From Phoronis australis (taxonomy: Eukaryota > Phoronida > Phoronidae), in contig NMRA01000058.1 in assembly GCA_002633005.1 (NCBI GenBank), positions 349,585-413,584 of the forward strand: a DNA stretch of 64,000 bases, in the 5' to 3' direction. Below, piece after piece: positions 32,590-45,042 of this stretch (the first letter of the stretch is position 1; every line of letters begins with the position of its first letter). The notes beneath the pieces were generated by a model. It was not told the origin of the DNA and did no database searches. It saw only the letters and a list, made by a program, of their open reading frames with translations. The position numbers were made by a program, and so were the translations under genes.

Positions 32590-33040
32590 CGTGAATAATA
32601 CACTTACACAAAAGTCACGTATTTCTAAAGATATGCGTGACTTTTCACTGCTTGTCCATCGGAGTGGCTTTTACCGCAATCAAAGAGAGTGCGGCGCCAG
32701 TCGGATTCAGTTGCAATGACCGCACTGTCCGCTGCGAGCAAGACCCAATTATGTGTAATTACCTGACCACAAACTGTAGTAAACACCTCTGCCTGTATAT
32801 ACTGGCGAATTTTCAAAATGCATTAACCAACAGTTTTCCTTAAAAACAATTACCACAGCTGTAATCAAATGGAAAAAACAACCACAGTTGGTTTTCGATT
32901 TTCAAAAAATCAATGAACTATTAAGGTAAAAACTACAAACATTGGGTACTGATGACAAAGGCCTTTGCGTATTGATATACTCGATGATTTACAAATGCTG
33001 ATCAGAGTTAACAATGTTATGTGGATTATTCTTTTAATAT
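32590..33040 (-). repeat. Exon-bearing tandem duplication, copy 2
   Basis: Second copy of the roughly 0.5-kb unit (start-to-start offset about 505 bases). It includes the better exon (32763-32792) and intron sequence ending in GGATTATTCTTTTAATAT, shared with 32448-32465. Confidence 0.7.
32763..32792 (-). CDS. Candidate 30-nt exon of the FG-motif gene
   Basis: It lies between acceptor AGTATATACAG and donor CAG|GTAATT. It encodes AEVFTTVCGQ in phase 0, compatible with the exons downstream. It is the most upstream exon that I can tie to this gene by phase; further 5' exons must exist and were not found. Confidence 0.5.
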
Positions 33041-33689
33041 ACAACTAAGCTACATTGAAACAGCTATGAACAACTCACAGTGACTAAATTAGATGTCAAT
33101 AATTTTTAAAACAATTAGCTTATAGCGCAATGCATGCCAAATTACTTTACTCCAGTCGCAATACACTAAACGGAAAGCTGCTATTCGCGGAAATGCGCCA
33201 GTTTTGATAGTTGTAATGGGACACCTATGAAGACAAATGAAGGGGGCTAGCTTTGCAGTCGGCGAGAGAGTGCAAGCAGCATGAGGTGTCCGTGACCAAG
33301 AGCTGTCATTTCCTTTTTTATGACTAAGGAAAAGCTAGTCAGTAGTTACGTATGTAGATACTGTAACCAAAATTGTCCAGAGGTTCCAAATCTTCAGTTT
33401 AGCTATCACCATATTTGCACATTTGTATAAATTTTATGATCTGAGTTCTAATAAAGATTGAACTTGAACTAATGGCACGTGGAGTTTCGTTTGCTGTGGC
33501 ATGTTTGGTATAGGTGTACTCTGGAAAATTCAGGGATGGGTTCACAATTAAGTGACTTCTAAGTTGTTTTGATGCTTCGGTTAAACACAAAATAAAAACA
33601 TAGCAACCCTAACCGGTAAGAAAACAAGCAATTAGACAGTTATATTAAAATAAAGTAATGAAAACAGGTATGAAACATATTTAAAACCA

Positions 33690-34020
33690 ATGTTCCTTTG
33701 GGAAGGGCCCTTTGTCAAGATCAACGCAATTCGACTCTTTAGTCTTTTTTGTAATATATACAGTGTACCAACTAAAGTTAAAACTGCTCTACATTTTACA
33801 GGTTTTAACTCCGTGCAAATGCTAGAGAAAAAACAATTTAAGTACAATAACGACCGTCATTGTAAAGAAAGTAGTGCTAGCTATTACCTTTCCACTTCAT
33901 TAGCTCAGATCTACATCAATGTAAAGGGCGTGCTGAATAGGGATTCTAAAAGTTGTCTGGGGCTTAGGGACTCACAGTGGTGACCAGTGTAAGTGAGAAA
34001 TTATCCACATGAGAGATTCC
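33690..34020 (+). repeat. Dispersed repeat, relative of 39830-40130
   Basis: It shares GGGCCCTTTGTCAAGAT-like, GCTCTACATTTTACAGG-like, ATTACCTTT-CATTAGCT and AAGGGCGTGCTGAATA phrases in order with 39830-40130, same orientation, about 6.1 kb apart. Family unknown. Confidence 0.6.
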
Positions 34021-34061
34021 AAATGTTCAGTTTGGCCATCACCTATGCACTTTTGTATTTT

Positions 34062-35849
34062 TTATGCGCCCACATATTTATACGTGGACGCATTATTATG
34101 CCGTCATCTCCGTCCGTCCGGCATCTGTCCGTCCAGCATCCGTTCGTCCGGCGTCCGCTGCTCGATATCCAAAATCCTTTGACGTACATTCATGAAATTT
34201 TACACGTAATTGTTTCTGTCGTAGATGGGACGGCATGAGCAAACTTTTGGACGGATTCGACTACTGGTGTGCCCCCTAGTGGCAATTTTAGTTTTTTACG
34301 CTTACCTCAATATCTTCAAAGGTCCTCAACCTATTTTCATAAAATTTGGAATATAGGCACCTATAAGTGAGATGATGCTATCCTCCTGTTTTCGGATGGA
34401 TTCGACGTAGTTTGCGCCACCTAGTGGCCATTTTTGCAGTTTTTTGAGTCTGTTTTTTGGCGTCAACCAAACCACTCTAAGCATGATTGTGGAAATTGCA
34501 TGTACATTTTTATTATGAAGAGGATGGCTGACGATAGTTTTCAGATGATTTCAACTACTGTAGCGCCTCCTAGTGATAGTTTTCTCTTTTTGCGCCTTTG
34601 GCTGTATCTCCTAAACCATTGGCAGGATCTTTACTAAATTCTGCAAGTGTATTTATATGATGCTGACAATGAATGATGACAACTTTTGGATGGATCTGAC
34701 TACCGGTGTGCCCCCTAGTGGCAATTAATTTTTTATGTTTACCTGAGCATCTTCAAAGGTCCTCGAGGTATTTTCATAAAATTTGGAAGATAGGCATCTA
34801 TTAGTGAGGTGACGCTATCCTCCCGTTTTCGAATGGATTCGACATAGTTTGCGCCACCTAATGGCCATTTTTGCTGTTTTCGAGTCTGTTTTTTGGTGTC
34901 CATCCCTTTATCAACCAAACCGCTCTAAGGATGAGTGTGGAAATTGGCATGTAGGTTTTTATTATGAAGAGGACTACTGACGATGATTTTCCGACAATTT
35001 TGACTACTGCTGTGGTGCCTCCTAGTGGTAGTTTTGTCTCGTTATGCACCCAATTGACTGTATCTCGTAAACCGTTGTCAGGATCTTTACTAATTTCTAC
35101 AAGTGTATTTATATGATGTTGACAATGGATGGCGACGACTTTTGGACGGATCTAACTACCGGTGTGCCCCCTAGTGGCAATTTATTTTTTTACGTTTACC
35201 TCTGTATCTTCAAAGCTCCTCAACGTTTTTCATAAAATTTGAAGTATAGGCACCTATTAGTGAGATGAAGCTATCCTCCCATTTTCGTATGGATTTGACG
35301 TAGTTTGGGCCATCTAGGGCCATTTTGACTGTTGCTTTATCTGTTTTTTTTGGCGTCCAGCCCTCTATCAACCAAACTGCACTAAGGATGATTGTGAAAA
35401 TTGGCACGTATGTTCTTACTTATGAATCTGACGATTTTCCAATGACTTAGACTACTGTGGGGCCTCCTATTGCCAGTTTTGTTTTGTTTTGCGTCCATAG
35501 CTGCATCTCCTAAACTCACTGCAGGATCTTTATTAAATATAGTAATTGTAATTATATGAAGCTTAACAACAGATGACGACGTCTTTGAGGTGGATCCAGT
35601 GAAGGCTGTGTTCCATTAAGTGGCAATTTCATTTTTTGTTTCCTTTGTTTCTCTGAAGTTCCTTGACAGATTTTTATGAAATTTGGTAAATATCTTTCTA
35701 TTAAAGAAGCGATGGCATGCTCTCATTTTCAGATGGGTTGGACGTTTTTTCGCCCTCTGGTGGCTATTTTTATGAAACAAACAACCCTAGAAGCACTCCA
35801 TTTGCGGTGCATTCGTGGGTGCATTTCAATGCTCTGCGTTGCTCTTGTG
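34062..35849 (+). repeat. Long repeat family L1x, copy 3, with CTCF-core-like array
   Basis: Full-length copy with the hairpin end GCGCCCACATATTTATACGT at the left and GGGTGCATTTCAATGCTCTG then CGTTGCTCTTGTG at the right. Motif cores (reverse orientation) are GTGCCCCCTAGTGG at 34269, 34708 and 35164; GCGCCACCTAGTGG at 34414 and, with one change, at 34851; GCGCCTCCTAGTGA at 34563; and GTGCCTCCTAGTGG at 35015. Decayed ones lie near 35308 and 35460. Spacing is 143-164 bases. Confidence 0.88.
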
Positions 35850-38243
35850 ATAAGTTGAGTTCTAATAAAGATGAAAGTTGAACTAGTGACACTATTAACT
35901 AAGTTGAAAGATGGGTTCACAATTAACTAAACTAAGTAAGTTTCGCTTGCTATCAAAATTAACCACTGTTTTGGTACTTAAAAATAAATGACCAAATTAG
36001 GTGTCAATAACTTTTTAAACAGCGCTTATTGCCTACTCGAACTACATTATCCAATGAGTTGAATGCAAACCGGCAAACTGTAATATTCATTAATCAGCTG
36101 GAGATGAAATTTGTGTGGTGAAGAATATCTATGGCTAGCTTCAAATTCAATAAGAAAATCCAAACAATTGAGGTGGGTCGCTGACTTCTAAGTTTTGCAA
36201 ACGATCAAAATCAGCTGCCACTGTTTTGGCACTTCAAAATAAAATCAAAAGATATACCAACCCGGCAGGAAATACCGTAAACGTTCGGGTTAACGCCCAT
36301 ACTCACTTAACCACCCATCCCCTACTTTAGGTGGATTTTCGATTTAACCGCCCATTGCTCGGTTAACCACCCCTCTGCGATTTTTGAAGATTTCCAGTTA
36401 AGCGCCCACCTCTCGGTTAAGTGCCCATCCCCGACTTTTGAAGATTGATGATTACACGTGATTACCCATTTTTAGATAAAAATCGATGATAATAAAGAAT
36501 GCAATGACAGCGTTGAAGACAATGGTTTGGCAATGTGAATTATAATACAAGTAACAAATTATTGTCCCGGGTCATGGATTTGCTTCAAAATGTAATACCT
36601 TGAACGCTTTGTCACTTTATTTTCCTCCCATGTTCGCAAAACTAAGAACCCCGCTGGGTGCCGTCTGCCGCGCTAAGTTTCCGCCTGTAGTGCTCTGGAT
36701 AAAACATATATTCGAAAAAATAAAGCCAAAGAAACGTGACACTGATCTTGCCAACACTCCTAAGTCGCTTTAGGTGGGAAGCTCTCGGATTTCGAAGAAT
36801 TGCCTTAACTTTGTGAATATTGTTTCTACCTGCCTTTTTAGCGATCTCCCGAATAATTTTGTTTCTTCACTGGCTAGTTTCAACCGGAAAAACATCCTTC
36901 CCATTCGAGTTTGAAATATCTATGACGTAGGCTGACTGAAAATTGACCTATCGCCAGGATTTGGAGTGACGGCTTAACTGACCATTTGGAACGCAGCATT
37001 ATTGACGCACATTCGTTTCCAAGCCGCCGTTTTACCCGACAAACAAAACGTTGCCGGGTAAAACTTGTTTGTTAGTCGACATTACACAAGGGGGCGGAGC
37101 TCTTGCGATAGGTTAATTGGCAGCAGAGGGGGTGAACCCCTAAGGCCTAGGGAACATCGAGCCGCGAATTATCAAACTGAAACTTTGCATCACAGTTTTG
37201 GGGTACGTTGTTTTTTTTTTTAAAGAGCAGGAGGCCCAAGTTCAGTGTCAAATAAACACCTGGTCAGCTTAAACCTACAGTCAAGCTGCTGTCGCTGTTT
37301 TCTTTTGATGTGTGACTTTGGAGCGGTGCGCGCGCGTGAGATCCCACGCTCTGGAGTGGAAGTTACCTTGACTGCACATTTGATTGACATGTGACTCATA
37401 TGCGCGTGCTCAACCCTGGAAAGAAGGTCTTGAGAATCTGTTTGCCGCTGTCTTTTGCCATAAAAAACGATACGCACATTGAGCAGGCCGATTACTTTCC
37501 GACATTTCCAAGGTGCAATCGTTTGCGGGGACATTGCGCACAAACAGCGGGACCAAACAAGGTCGCAATACGATATTGTAGGTTATATAATAGGATAATC
37601 TGGAAATCTTGCAAGTAAAATAAAAATGTTTTTTCCACCCCAAAATTTGGTAAGTTGATCGTTTAACAATGAATAGAAACATCGCTGTTTTTTGAAATTT
37701 TATCACATATGTATGCCGTGGCCCGTACATTGAAAATTTCAGGTCGCATGTTACGACTAAGTACAAGATGACCAAAATCTCGACTAGCATTTTCAAAATT
37801 CAGGTCGCCAATGCGACCTGCAGCTCGTTATGCCTAGCGCCGAGTCCTGTTTCCAACAACACCGACCCAGTAAGGATGCTTTGCTCATTGGAACAAACCA
37901 TTGGAGCCGGTTACTCGAATAATGGGGGCATCGTCTTCGAATTACCGACTCAGCTACTTGTGTATGAACTACTTCTTTCTCAGACTTTACTATACGGGTT
38001 CATTAGACTCCCATTTATATTGTTAGTATTTTTAACATTAAATTCTTAAGCACTTTTTTGAGTAATGCCTTTGCAGTAACTTTTGATTGACGATTGGCTG
38101 ATGTCTGCCAACCTCCGCCGGGCGGTCAAAATAAAACAGCCGTAGAACCTTACGTTGAAAATGTCATTGAATCACGGAGTCTCGAACATAAACATCCCAA
38201 ACGCAAAAAACACCTTAATTAGTTTTCCAAACTTTAATTACAA

Positions 38244-39221
38244 CAGTGGCGGATCTAGGATATCACAAGGGGGGGCCAAAATTTTGTCTGAAAACATTTG
38301 TGCAAAGCACGATTAGATGCGAATGGGGGGAGGTCGGGAGGGGGGTTTGCCCGGGAAAATTTTTGTTTTTTCCTCTAAAAATCAAGCATTTTCCTTTATT
38401 CCTGAAGTATTATCCAAGAACAAAAACCACGGCGAACGTGTCACACATGAAAAACTGCGCTTATCACAGACTCGAACTCACGATCTGGCGGTTAGAGCGC
38501 GCTTACTTTACCACTGCACCACGATTTCACTCCTAAGTTGGTAACAAGAGACCTACTTGTTTATGGTCCACAGCGTTTGCGCGCTAAACCTACTTTTTTT
38601 GTAATGCTTATTGCACTTTTAATATTTTGTGCAATCAATTCGTAACAAATTTGTTGTATTTAAAATAGTCTTCAATTCCCCAAAAAAAATTCAGTTTTTT
38701 GTGTTGGCATTAATGACGCGAGTGCTTTGGAAATCGTCTTAAGTTAAGGTTTGACAAAGAGAGAATTATGAGTTTCTGAGTGATTCACTAAGGCTTCGAT
38801 TAAAATTCACATCTTACCAGCAGCTTCTGTTTTTTCATCGTCACTCAGATTCCATTTTCTTTAAAAAAATGAAGTAATTTTCTTCATTGCACAGTGAAGC
38901 AGACGATGGAAACGGAATCGTAGTGCCCAGCGCCACTGCCGGTCACCTGGGATATCGCGGGAGAGCCTATACTTAGCCATAGTTTCGTTATGATTGAGCC
39001 GTGTTCCGAATTTGACACTTGAAATTGGATCTGACCCCCCCCAAACACACTAAAACAGCACACATTTAAATCTTGTTTTCGCCGTATAATGTTAATTACC
39101 TGGGTTAATTACTAAACTCAACATTTCCCTACACTCTCGCTGTTTTGCTGTTAGTATTTTTTGCGGCAGCCAAGGGGGGGGGGGGGGGCCGGGCCCTCTG
39201 GGCCCCCCCCTAAATCCGCCA
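38244..39221. mobile_element. hAT-like insertion inside element B
   Basis: It starts CAGTGGCGGATCTAGG and ends CCCCTAAATCCGCCA, with G-tract and C-tract subterminal sequence. AATTACAA (38236-38243) and ATTTACAA (39222-39229) form an 8-bp target duplication with one mismatch. Element A lacks this segment at the same place, which confirms an insertion. It contains a tRNA-like sequence and no transposase. Confidence 0.75.
38456..38527 (-). repeat. tRNA-like sequence within the hAT-like insertion
   Basis: The minus strand has box A (TGGTGCAGTGGTAAAG) and a near-consensus box B (GAGTTCGAGTCTG). The anticodon arm and acceptor stem pair poorly. It is probably tRNA-derived rather than a working tRNA. 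Confidence 0.4.
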
Positions 39222-39829
39222 ATTTACAAATAGTTTAAAACTGCTCTCTAACTCAGGACTCAACAACTAACTCGTGACTCTGCTGTGACCTACGCAGCAC
39301 GTGAAGCTTGCACGCGTGCACTTTGCACTGTCACGACGTCAGTGAAGAGTTTCTATCCAAGTGGAGTGCTGCATAGTCGTTTGCGCTCTACAGGTACAGC
39401 TCTAACAAGACGGCAGAGCGGCATGGGCTATTACTCAGCAATTTTGTAAATTTAACTGAAATAATTAATCTGAGGGCAACAGAACCTTTGTTGGGATCAT
39501 CCGCTGTTTTGGCATTCAATTACCGTCATTTGGCGACATGGCGAAAGCTCGGAAAAGTGCTACGCGCTCCAACTACGTGTGGAGACTGGGATCATGAGGT
39601 AAGATTAACCGCCCTGGGCGGTTGTCTGTCGTAATAAGCGCCCATGTTCGGTTAACCGCCCACCCGATTTCTTAAAATTTCACGTTTAAGCGCCCAATTT
39701 GTCTGGTTAACCGCCCAACCCCGAATTTTTGGGTTTGCCAACTTAACCGCCCAGGGCGTTAACCCGAATGTTTACGGTAAAACAAAAGAAAGTAGACTTG
39801 AGTTTAAAAAGAAGCTGGCGATTGTTTTG

Positions 39830-40130
39830 GAAATGGTCCTTTGCCAAGATGAACCCAAGTTAGCGTTTTTAGTTATTTTGTAAAATCTAACATGTCACCA
39901 AACCCATATTTTCAATAATTCAGGCTGTAACGCCATGCAGATGTCAGAGAAAATTAATTTCAGGGTAATAACAGCCACCAACATTGAGAAATTAGAGCTT
40001 ACCATTACCTTTTTCATTAGCTTGAATACAAAGGGTGTGCTGAATAAGCATTATAATAGTTACCTGAAGGCAAAGGGAATTTCAGTGGTAACTAGGGTAA
40101 CCAGTGTAATCAAGAAATTCTCCTTATGCA
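39830..40130 (+). repeat. Dispersed repeat, relative of 33690-34020
   Basis: Second copy of the repeat described at 33690-34020, with the same order of shared phrases. Confidence 0.6.
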
Positions 40131-40244
40131 TAGCAGGACCACGATGGATTTCACAATCTTAGTTTGTATTAGTACACTGAGCCATTGAAACAATCAGTGG
40201 AAGAAAGGAGATGAATTAAATGTAATGCAAGAAAATTTACTCTC

Positions 40245-40412
40245 ATGAGACAACTCTTAAACTAACACTTGGGATTTTGTTACCCCAAGGCCTAAGCCAG
40301 CAAAGCCAGACTGTGACTAACCCGTCCTAATTGATTCACAAATTAATGCTCATGGCTTACCTGCGATGCTGAAGAAAACCTATTTGAAAATTTCTCTTAT
40401 AATGCATCGAGT
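40245..40412 (-). repeat. Dispersed repeat, inverted relative of 10437-10602
   Basis: Read on the minus strand it repeats the segment at 10437-10602. A tiny candidate splice pair (TTCTTCAG/CATCGCAG/GTAAGC) within it is not counted as an exon because it belongs to the repeat. Confidence 0.65.
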
Positions 40413-41404
40413 TTGAAAATACAAAGATGGATACTTTTTGCTTTCCAATTTTAAAAACAGTCATGATGCCATACTTATTGTTCGTTCTTTTTTACTTTGA
40501 AACTCGTATGCGAAACAGGCATGTTAATATGCTGAGGACTTTGCTAGATACTGTGGGGGTAAGCATTGCATGTTTTCTCATCCACTGGCATGCAAATCCT
40601 GTTAGCACAAGATTTGCTTAAAGTCAAATGTATATTACAGTTAAATAAATTTATCTTAATCTATTTTGCTCGAGGTATGCCACGAGGTATTAGGCCATGG
40701 GTCGTGGGCCACAGGAGGCCTAGGAAACCACTTCTGTGACCATTTTAGGGGGACAATTTAATTCAGGTGTTTTTGATGTCACAAATAATTGTACTTTATG
40801 AATCAAAAAAGTTCCCACGTTTAAACTTGCACATTTTTGTGAAATTTGATGTTAAAATTGTGCCGATTCTGCAAATTTTACATGGAATTAAATAAGTTAG
40901 AAAAGAAGAAAATTAAGTGCCCACAAAGGATGATACTGCAGATTATATTCCTACAGGCTGTATAAGTCATAATAAACACAAACGTTGTTATATTTTTCAA
41001 TTAAAACGTAGAATTATGGAAGAAATGTGAATTTATGGGTGCCACCTGTTGATGAAATATGAAACTACCATTCATAGTGTTTGTATGCTGTTTTACTGTT
41101 GGTGAAACTACAATTATCAAACTGATTGTGCCTCACCTTTATTTTATCACACATTTACTAATCTGCTACAAGTCCAAAGCATTACAATTTTTCAAGAAAT
41201 GGCGACCAAATGTATAGAAAAGCAACAAATGCAATTGGATGAAGTACAAAATGCCGAGAAATTAACAAGATAAAAATCCATTACTAGAGATGTAAATATG
41301 AAAATAGAAAAATGTTTCACAAATCACCAGGCTCACTGGGCCAGTTACTAACCTGGTTTCTGTCTCTTGATGAGATGTCTTTCCAAGTTCCTGGGATGCA
41401 AGTC

Positions 41405-41925
41405 CATCACACTGTTACTCATCATCTGATTCAATTTCATCACTAAATTTGACATTCCCACAGTTTTGGCACTTGCACATTTCAGTGCATTTCAGTCCAG
41501 CATTTACAAAAGAACAAATAATTGTTTAACAACAATTCACTCTGATTCCGTTTTGGACTAAGGAATTGTAGAATAGGGTATATTCTCTGTAATTTCAATT
41601 TCAGATTTCTAGTTCGGACACACACATTACAACCTCTTTTGGATAAAGTTTCCTTGAGGAGTGACTTTAACTGAGTCAAATGCAATATTTCCCCATGCGA
41701 TATTATTTGTTGCTCCACAACTTCAAAGCAAAACTCTTGAAATACATGTGTGAAAATTTCACTACCGTTAGATTTCTGTTTTATCAGTAGTCTTGTGAAG
41801 CTTTTGTAGCAAGAACGATGGTATTTGACTTCCAGTGCTACCAGATCTCTTCCCTGTACTCTGATCAAAAGGTCCATGCCATTTCCTGCCTTAGAAGCAT
41901 CCAAAAACAACCTACCTACAACCAA
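41405..41925 (-). pseudogene. Fragment of a multi-copy YHxxCY-type protein gene
   Basis: The frame runs GRDLVALEVKYHRSCYKSFT and continues with a helical stretch to FFCKCW. After a frameshift near 41490 it resumes as CKCQNCGNVKFSDEIESDDE and a stop. The LVALE-YH-CY-F-R signature and a Cys-rich, acidic C-terminus are familiar from a large family of uncharacterised, high-copy proteins in invertebrates and fish that behave like mobile-element genes. An acceptor-like TTGGTTGTAG precedes it at about 41926, so it may be one exon of a longer gene. Function unknown. Confidence 0.5.
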
Positions 41926-42531
41926 GCAAATTTAGAGCAAGTTTAAAAATATGGAAAGCATTGTAGGCTTGTCCTACAAAATGATAGATGCACGGCCTAG
42001 CGTGTTGTGCTCAAAAGTGAAAAAGATACCCTTGGATTTGTGTGCAAAATGGTCTTAAAAACAAATTTTTGTTTGAAAATTAACATACAATTTCAGATAT
42101 GCACACAAATCTTTACAATCATGCAAGTATTCTAAATTACACTTTCACTCAAATAAATTTTGTTATTTCAAAAAACACATAAAAGTAGAACTTTTGATAA
42201 TAGTGTTCCAACAACACTGTACAAAATAACTTTGAATGCAAATCAACAACAAACTATGTTGAATGAGTAAAAACTCAATAAAAATGACTGTTCTCAAAAT
42301 ATTTGCTAGGTGCTTTGTTATTCTTCAACCATATGTGAGAAGCTGCACCTACATTTGAAATTCAGGCACCTATCCCCTTTTTAGCAAAACCTGAGAGTAA
42401 AAGTAGCTTGAAAATGTTAAAGGTGGTGCTCCAGATATAGGTGCATCCTGTAGTCAATAATTAAATTATAGTAGAACTAGTAAAACTGAAACTTGAGGAG
42501 CATTGGTACTAAAATATATTACATGTTGTGA

Positions 42532-44202
42532 ACACATCCACTACCACAAGAAACTGTTGGAACACCCCATTTATCCACCTTCACTCTTATCAGGCTTCTA
42601 TTGTTAGTCAGCATGCGTGAATAATGGGCTGATAAGCCACCTATGGAACTACTTTTGGCTGAATGGATGACCAGGCCATAAAATGATAATTAGCCAAGAC
42701 CAGTAAAATAATTCAACAAAGAATAATGTGGTAGCATCACCTAGCCTTGGTAGAAAGCTGTATACTGTATTGGCTCTAATGAATGCTTAGAAAAATTCAT
42801 TTCACAGGGAGGGGACCCTTGTTGTAGCCTAAGGCAGTTGAAACCTGGTTTCCGAAACAGGTAAAATTGGAAGCTAGGATGCATCAAATTTACGCTGTGA
42901 CGTATTTGTAGCCTATGACAGTTTTTCTACAAAATTGTGGTGCATTGCTAGCAAACTCCGTTGTTAAATTACGATCATTTTTCAAAACATTGTGCTGAAA
43001 TCCCAGGGCTGAATCACGATCGTCAATAGAAAAACTTGAATTCTTGAATAAAAATATAGTTTCGACTCAACAATTTACCTGAAATCTTCCTTATGTTTTA
43101 CAATTTTATTGCGATTAAGTCCAAATCTGTGCTACATCGTACCCCACATGAGAAAAATCTCTGGATGAACACACATATTGTTGTCACGTGACGTTTGTTT
43201 TGAAGTTCGTCTGCGTATGAAAGTGAGTGAGCGACCGCGTGCGAGTCATCAAAGACAGACTTTTTTGTTACAAAAGGCGGAGGATAATGCAAGAAAAAAG
43301 CGTTTATTAAATTGTTTTTCACTTAAACGGCTGCAACGCACAAAGTGAGTGGCGGTTAACTCACAGATTTTGTGTGCATAGGCCAACGGTCATTACCTCT
43401 ACCATGGAGTAAGACATTAATAGTCCTGGGCTCTATCTACATGTTGGGGACGAGGTGAACTACCCGGGCTGTGTGAATTTTCTGGGTCTAACGAAGACAC
43501 TGACACAGTGGTCAGCCAGCTCGCTGTATCAAGATTATCCTCAAAATCCAAATTCGTTTTATCGTGTCCCTGTCAATAATAACGGCATGCTAAAGTTTCT
43601 TAATGTTCGTACTTCAGGAACATAACAATCACGTGTTTTGTATACATACGCGCACGCCGCAGATCACATCTAGTAAACTTCCAATTTGACAGATGACAAT
43701 GAATGAGCACAATGAAATAATACGTCATTTTACAGGTTGTAAGAGCTATAATAAACATATTTTGAATATTGCAATGCATGTGTTCCAAAATTTAAATAAC
43801 TTGAGTCCTATATTTTTGTATTTGTGCGCGCTGAATGAAAGTAATCGCAAGTGTTGCTGTGTTGCTAAGTCTCTTATCCTGGACCGATTTGAAAAATTCA
43901 AAGTTGTACCAACATTTTTTTTCTCCTCTTTTCAAATATTACACTCAAAACTATGTAAAACGCTCTCCGTAAAAAGTACGGTCATCTAGGCTAGATTGTA
44001 ATCAGCTGATAGTATCCGCATGAGCGAAGCCAATTATCGTCGCTCGTGACTCGATGAATAGAGCAGCTAGACGGGATCCCTTTGATCGTGAGCTCAGCCA
44101 AGGTGGATAAATACGGTCTAGTTCAATCGGCCAAACCCCACAGTTTTCCCTGATCAGTGGGGTTTGACAAGATCTCATTTAGTGGGAGTGTTTATAGCAT
44201 GA
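42532..44202 (+). repeat. 1.67-kb repeat, copy 1 (one arm of the inverted repeat lost)
   Basis: Collinear, about 90 percent by eye, with 54087-55804. It starts GAACACATCCACTACCACAA and ends AATGTTTATAGCATG-like sequence. Both copies preserve a minus-strand frame with PPPFVTKKSV and HSLSYADELQNKRHVTT (here 43098-43322) and a plus-strand frame with MTMNEHNEI and ILNIAM-VFQNLNNL (43693-43900). I recognise neither. Confidence 0.75.
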
Positions 44203-45042
44203 AAATATCCCCACGTTTCGAGCAATGCGCTCTTTGTCAAGGGTGTGCTGTGGACTATTTTATATTTTTATTCGTCGGTAACTGCACGGCATTCCAACAT
44301 CTATGTGATTTCAATTATTACATTGATGGCCAATCACCTGGGCCCAGGGTGTAATCTCCGAACTCAGACTCAAAGCCTAATTATCCAAAGTGCACAATAC
44401 AAGTGAATTTACCAGAATTGTGGCATGCAATTGGTCACTTTTCGAGCTGAGCTTCGAGTATGGAGCTCACCTCTCCCCCATCCCTGGACATTACAAAAAG
44501 TGTAATTTTGATAGATATCTTACACCGTGCCCAGTGTTATGGTTACTGAGAAAATACCAATGGACACTGAAGAAAATGGTCACCTTGTTACTGGATTATG
44601 TGTCCTACCTGAATTTGAATGCCATCGCACGGACAGATTATTCAGTGAATTATCTGGATGCTCGATTCAAACACAAGCAGGCCAGACACAGAATCCAGGG
44701 AACACAGTCTTTTTACCAGTTGTGCATATGAGGGCTTAATTCCAGTCAGTTCCTACCTTAGCCAACTCGCACCCAAGTCAACTAGTACAGGCTGTGCTAA
44801 AAACATTACTAATAAATTTTCATTTCATTCACTAAATAACTGGTAATATTGAGTCGTTTTGCATAAATATGGCACGATTGATTTTAATCATTGCTTTGCC
44901 AAATTACATAGTTTTGAAATACTTTTGAAATTTGATTTGGGTACGTGTTGACTTGGGAATGAAGTGACCTGTTTCCGATTGAGGCACCGACTCAGTGACT
45001 TGCATCAATTTATCATATTCCCACGAAAAATTTAACACTCAC

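Larger units (their letters stand above)
36273..39779. mobile_element. TIR element B (same family as element A)
   Basis: Ends are TACCGTAAACGTTCGGGTTA and TAACCCGAATGTTTACGGTA, with the same (G)TTAACCGCCCA subterminal clusters at 36300-36450 and 39605-39765. Its interior is collinear with element A, but it lacks the nested THAP element and instead carries a different insertion (38244-39221). No transposase is recognised. Confidence 0.8.

Noticed and set aside
40355-40372. Eight-nt exon with AG and GT on both sides
   Set aside because: It lies within a dispersed repeat also found at 10.47 kb and has no phase support.
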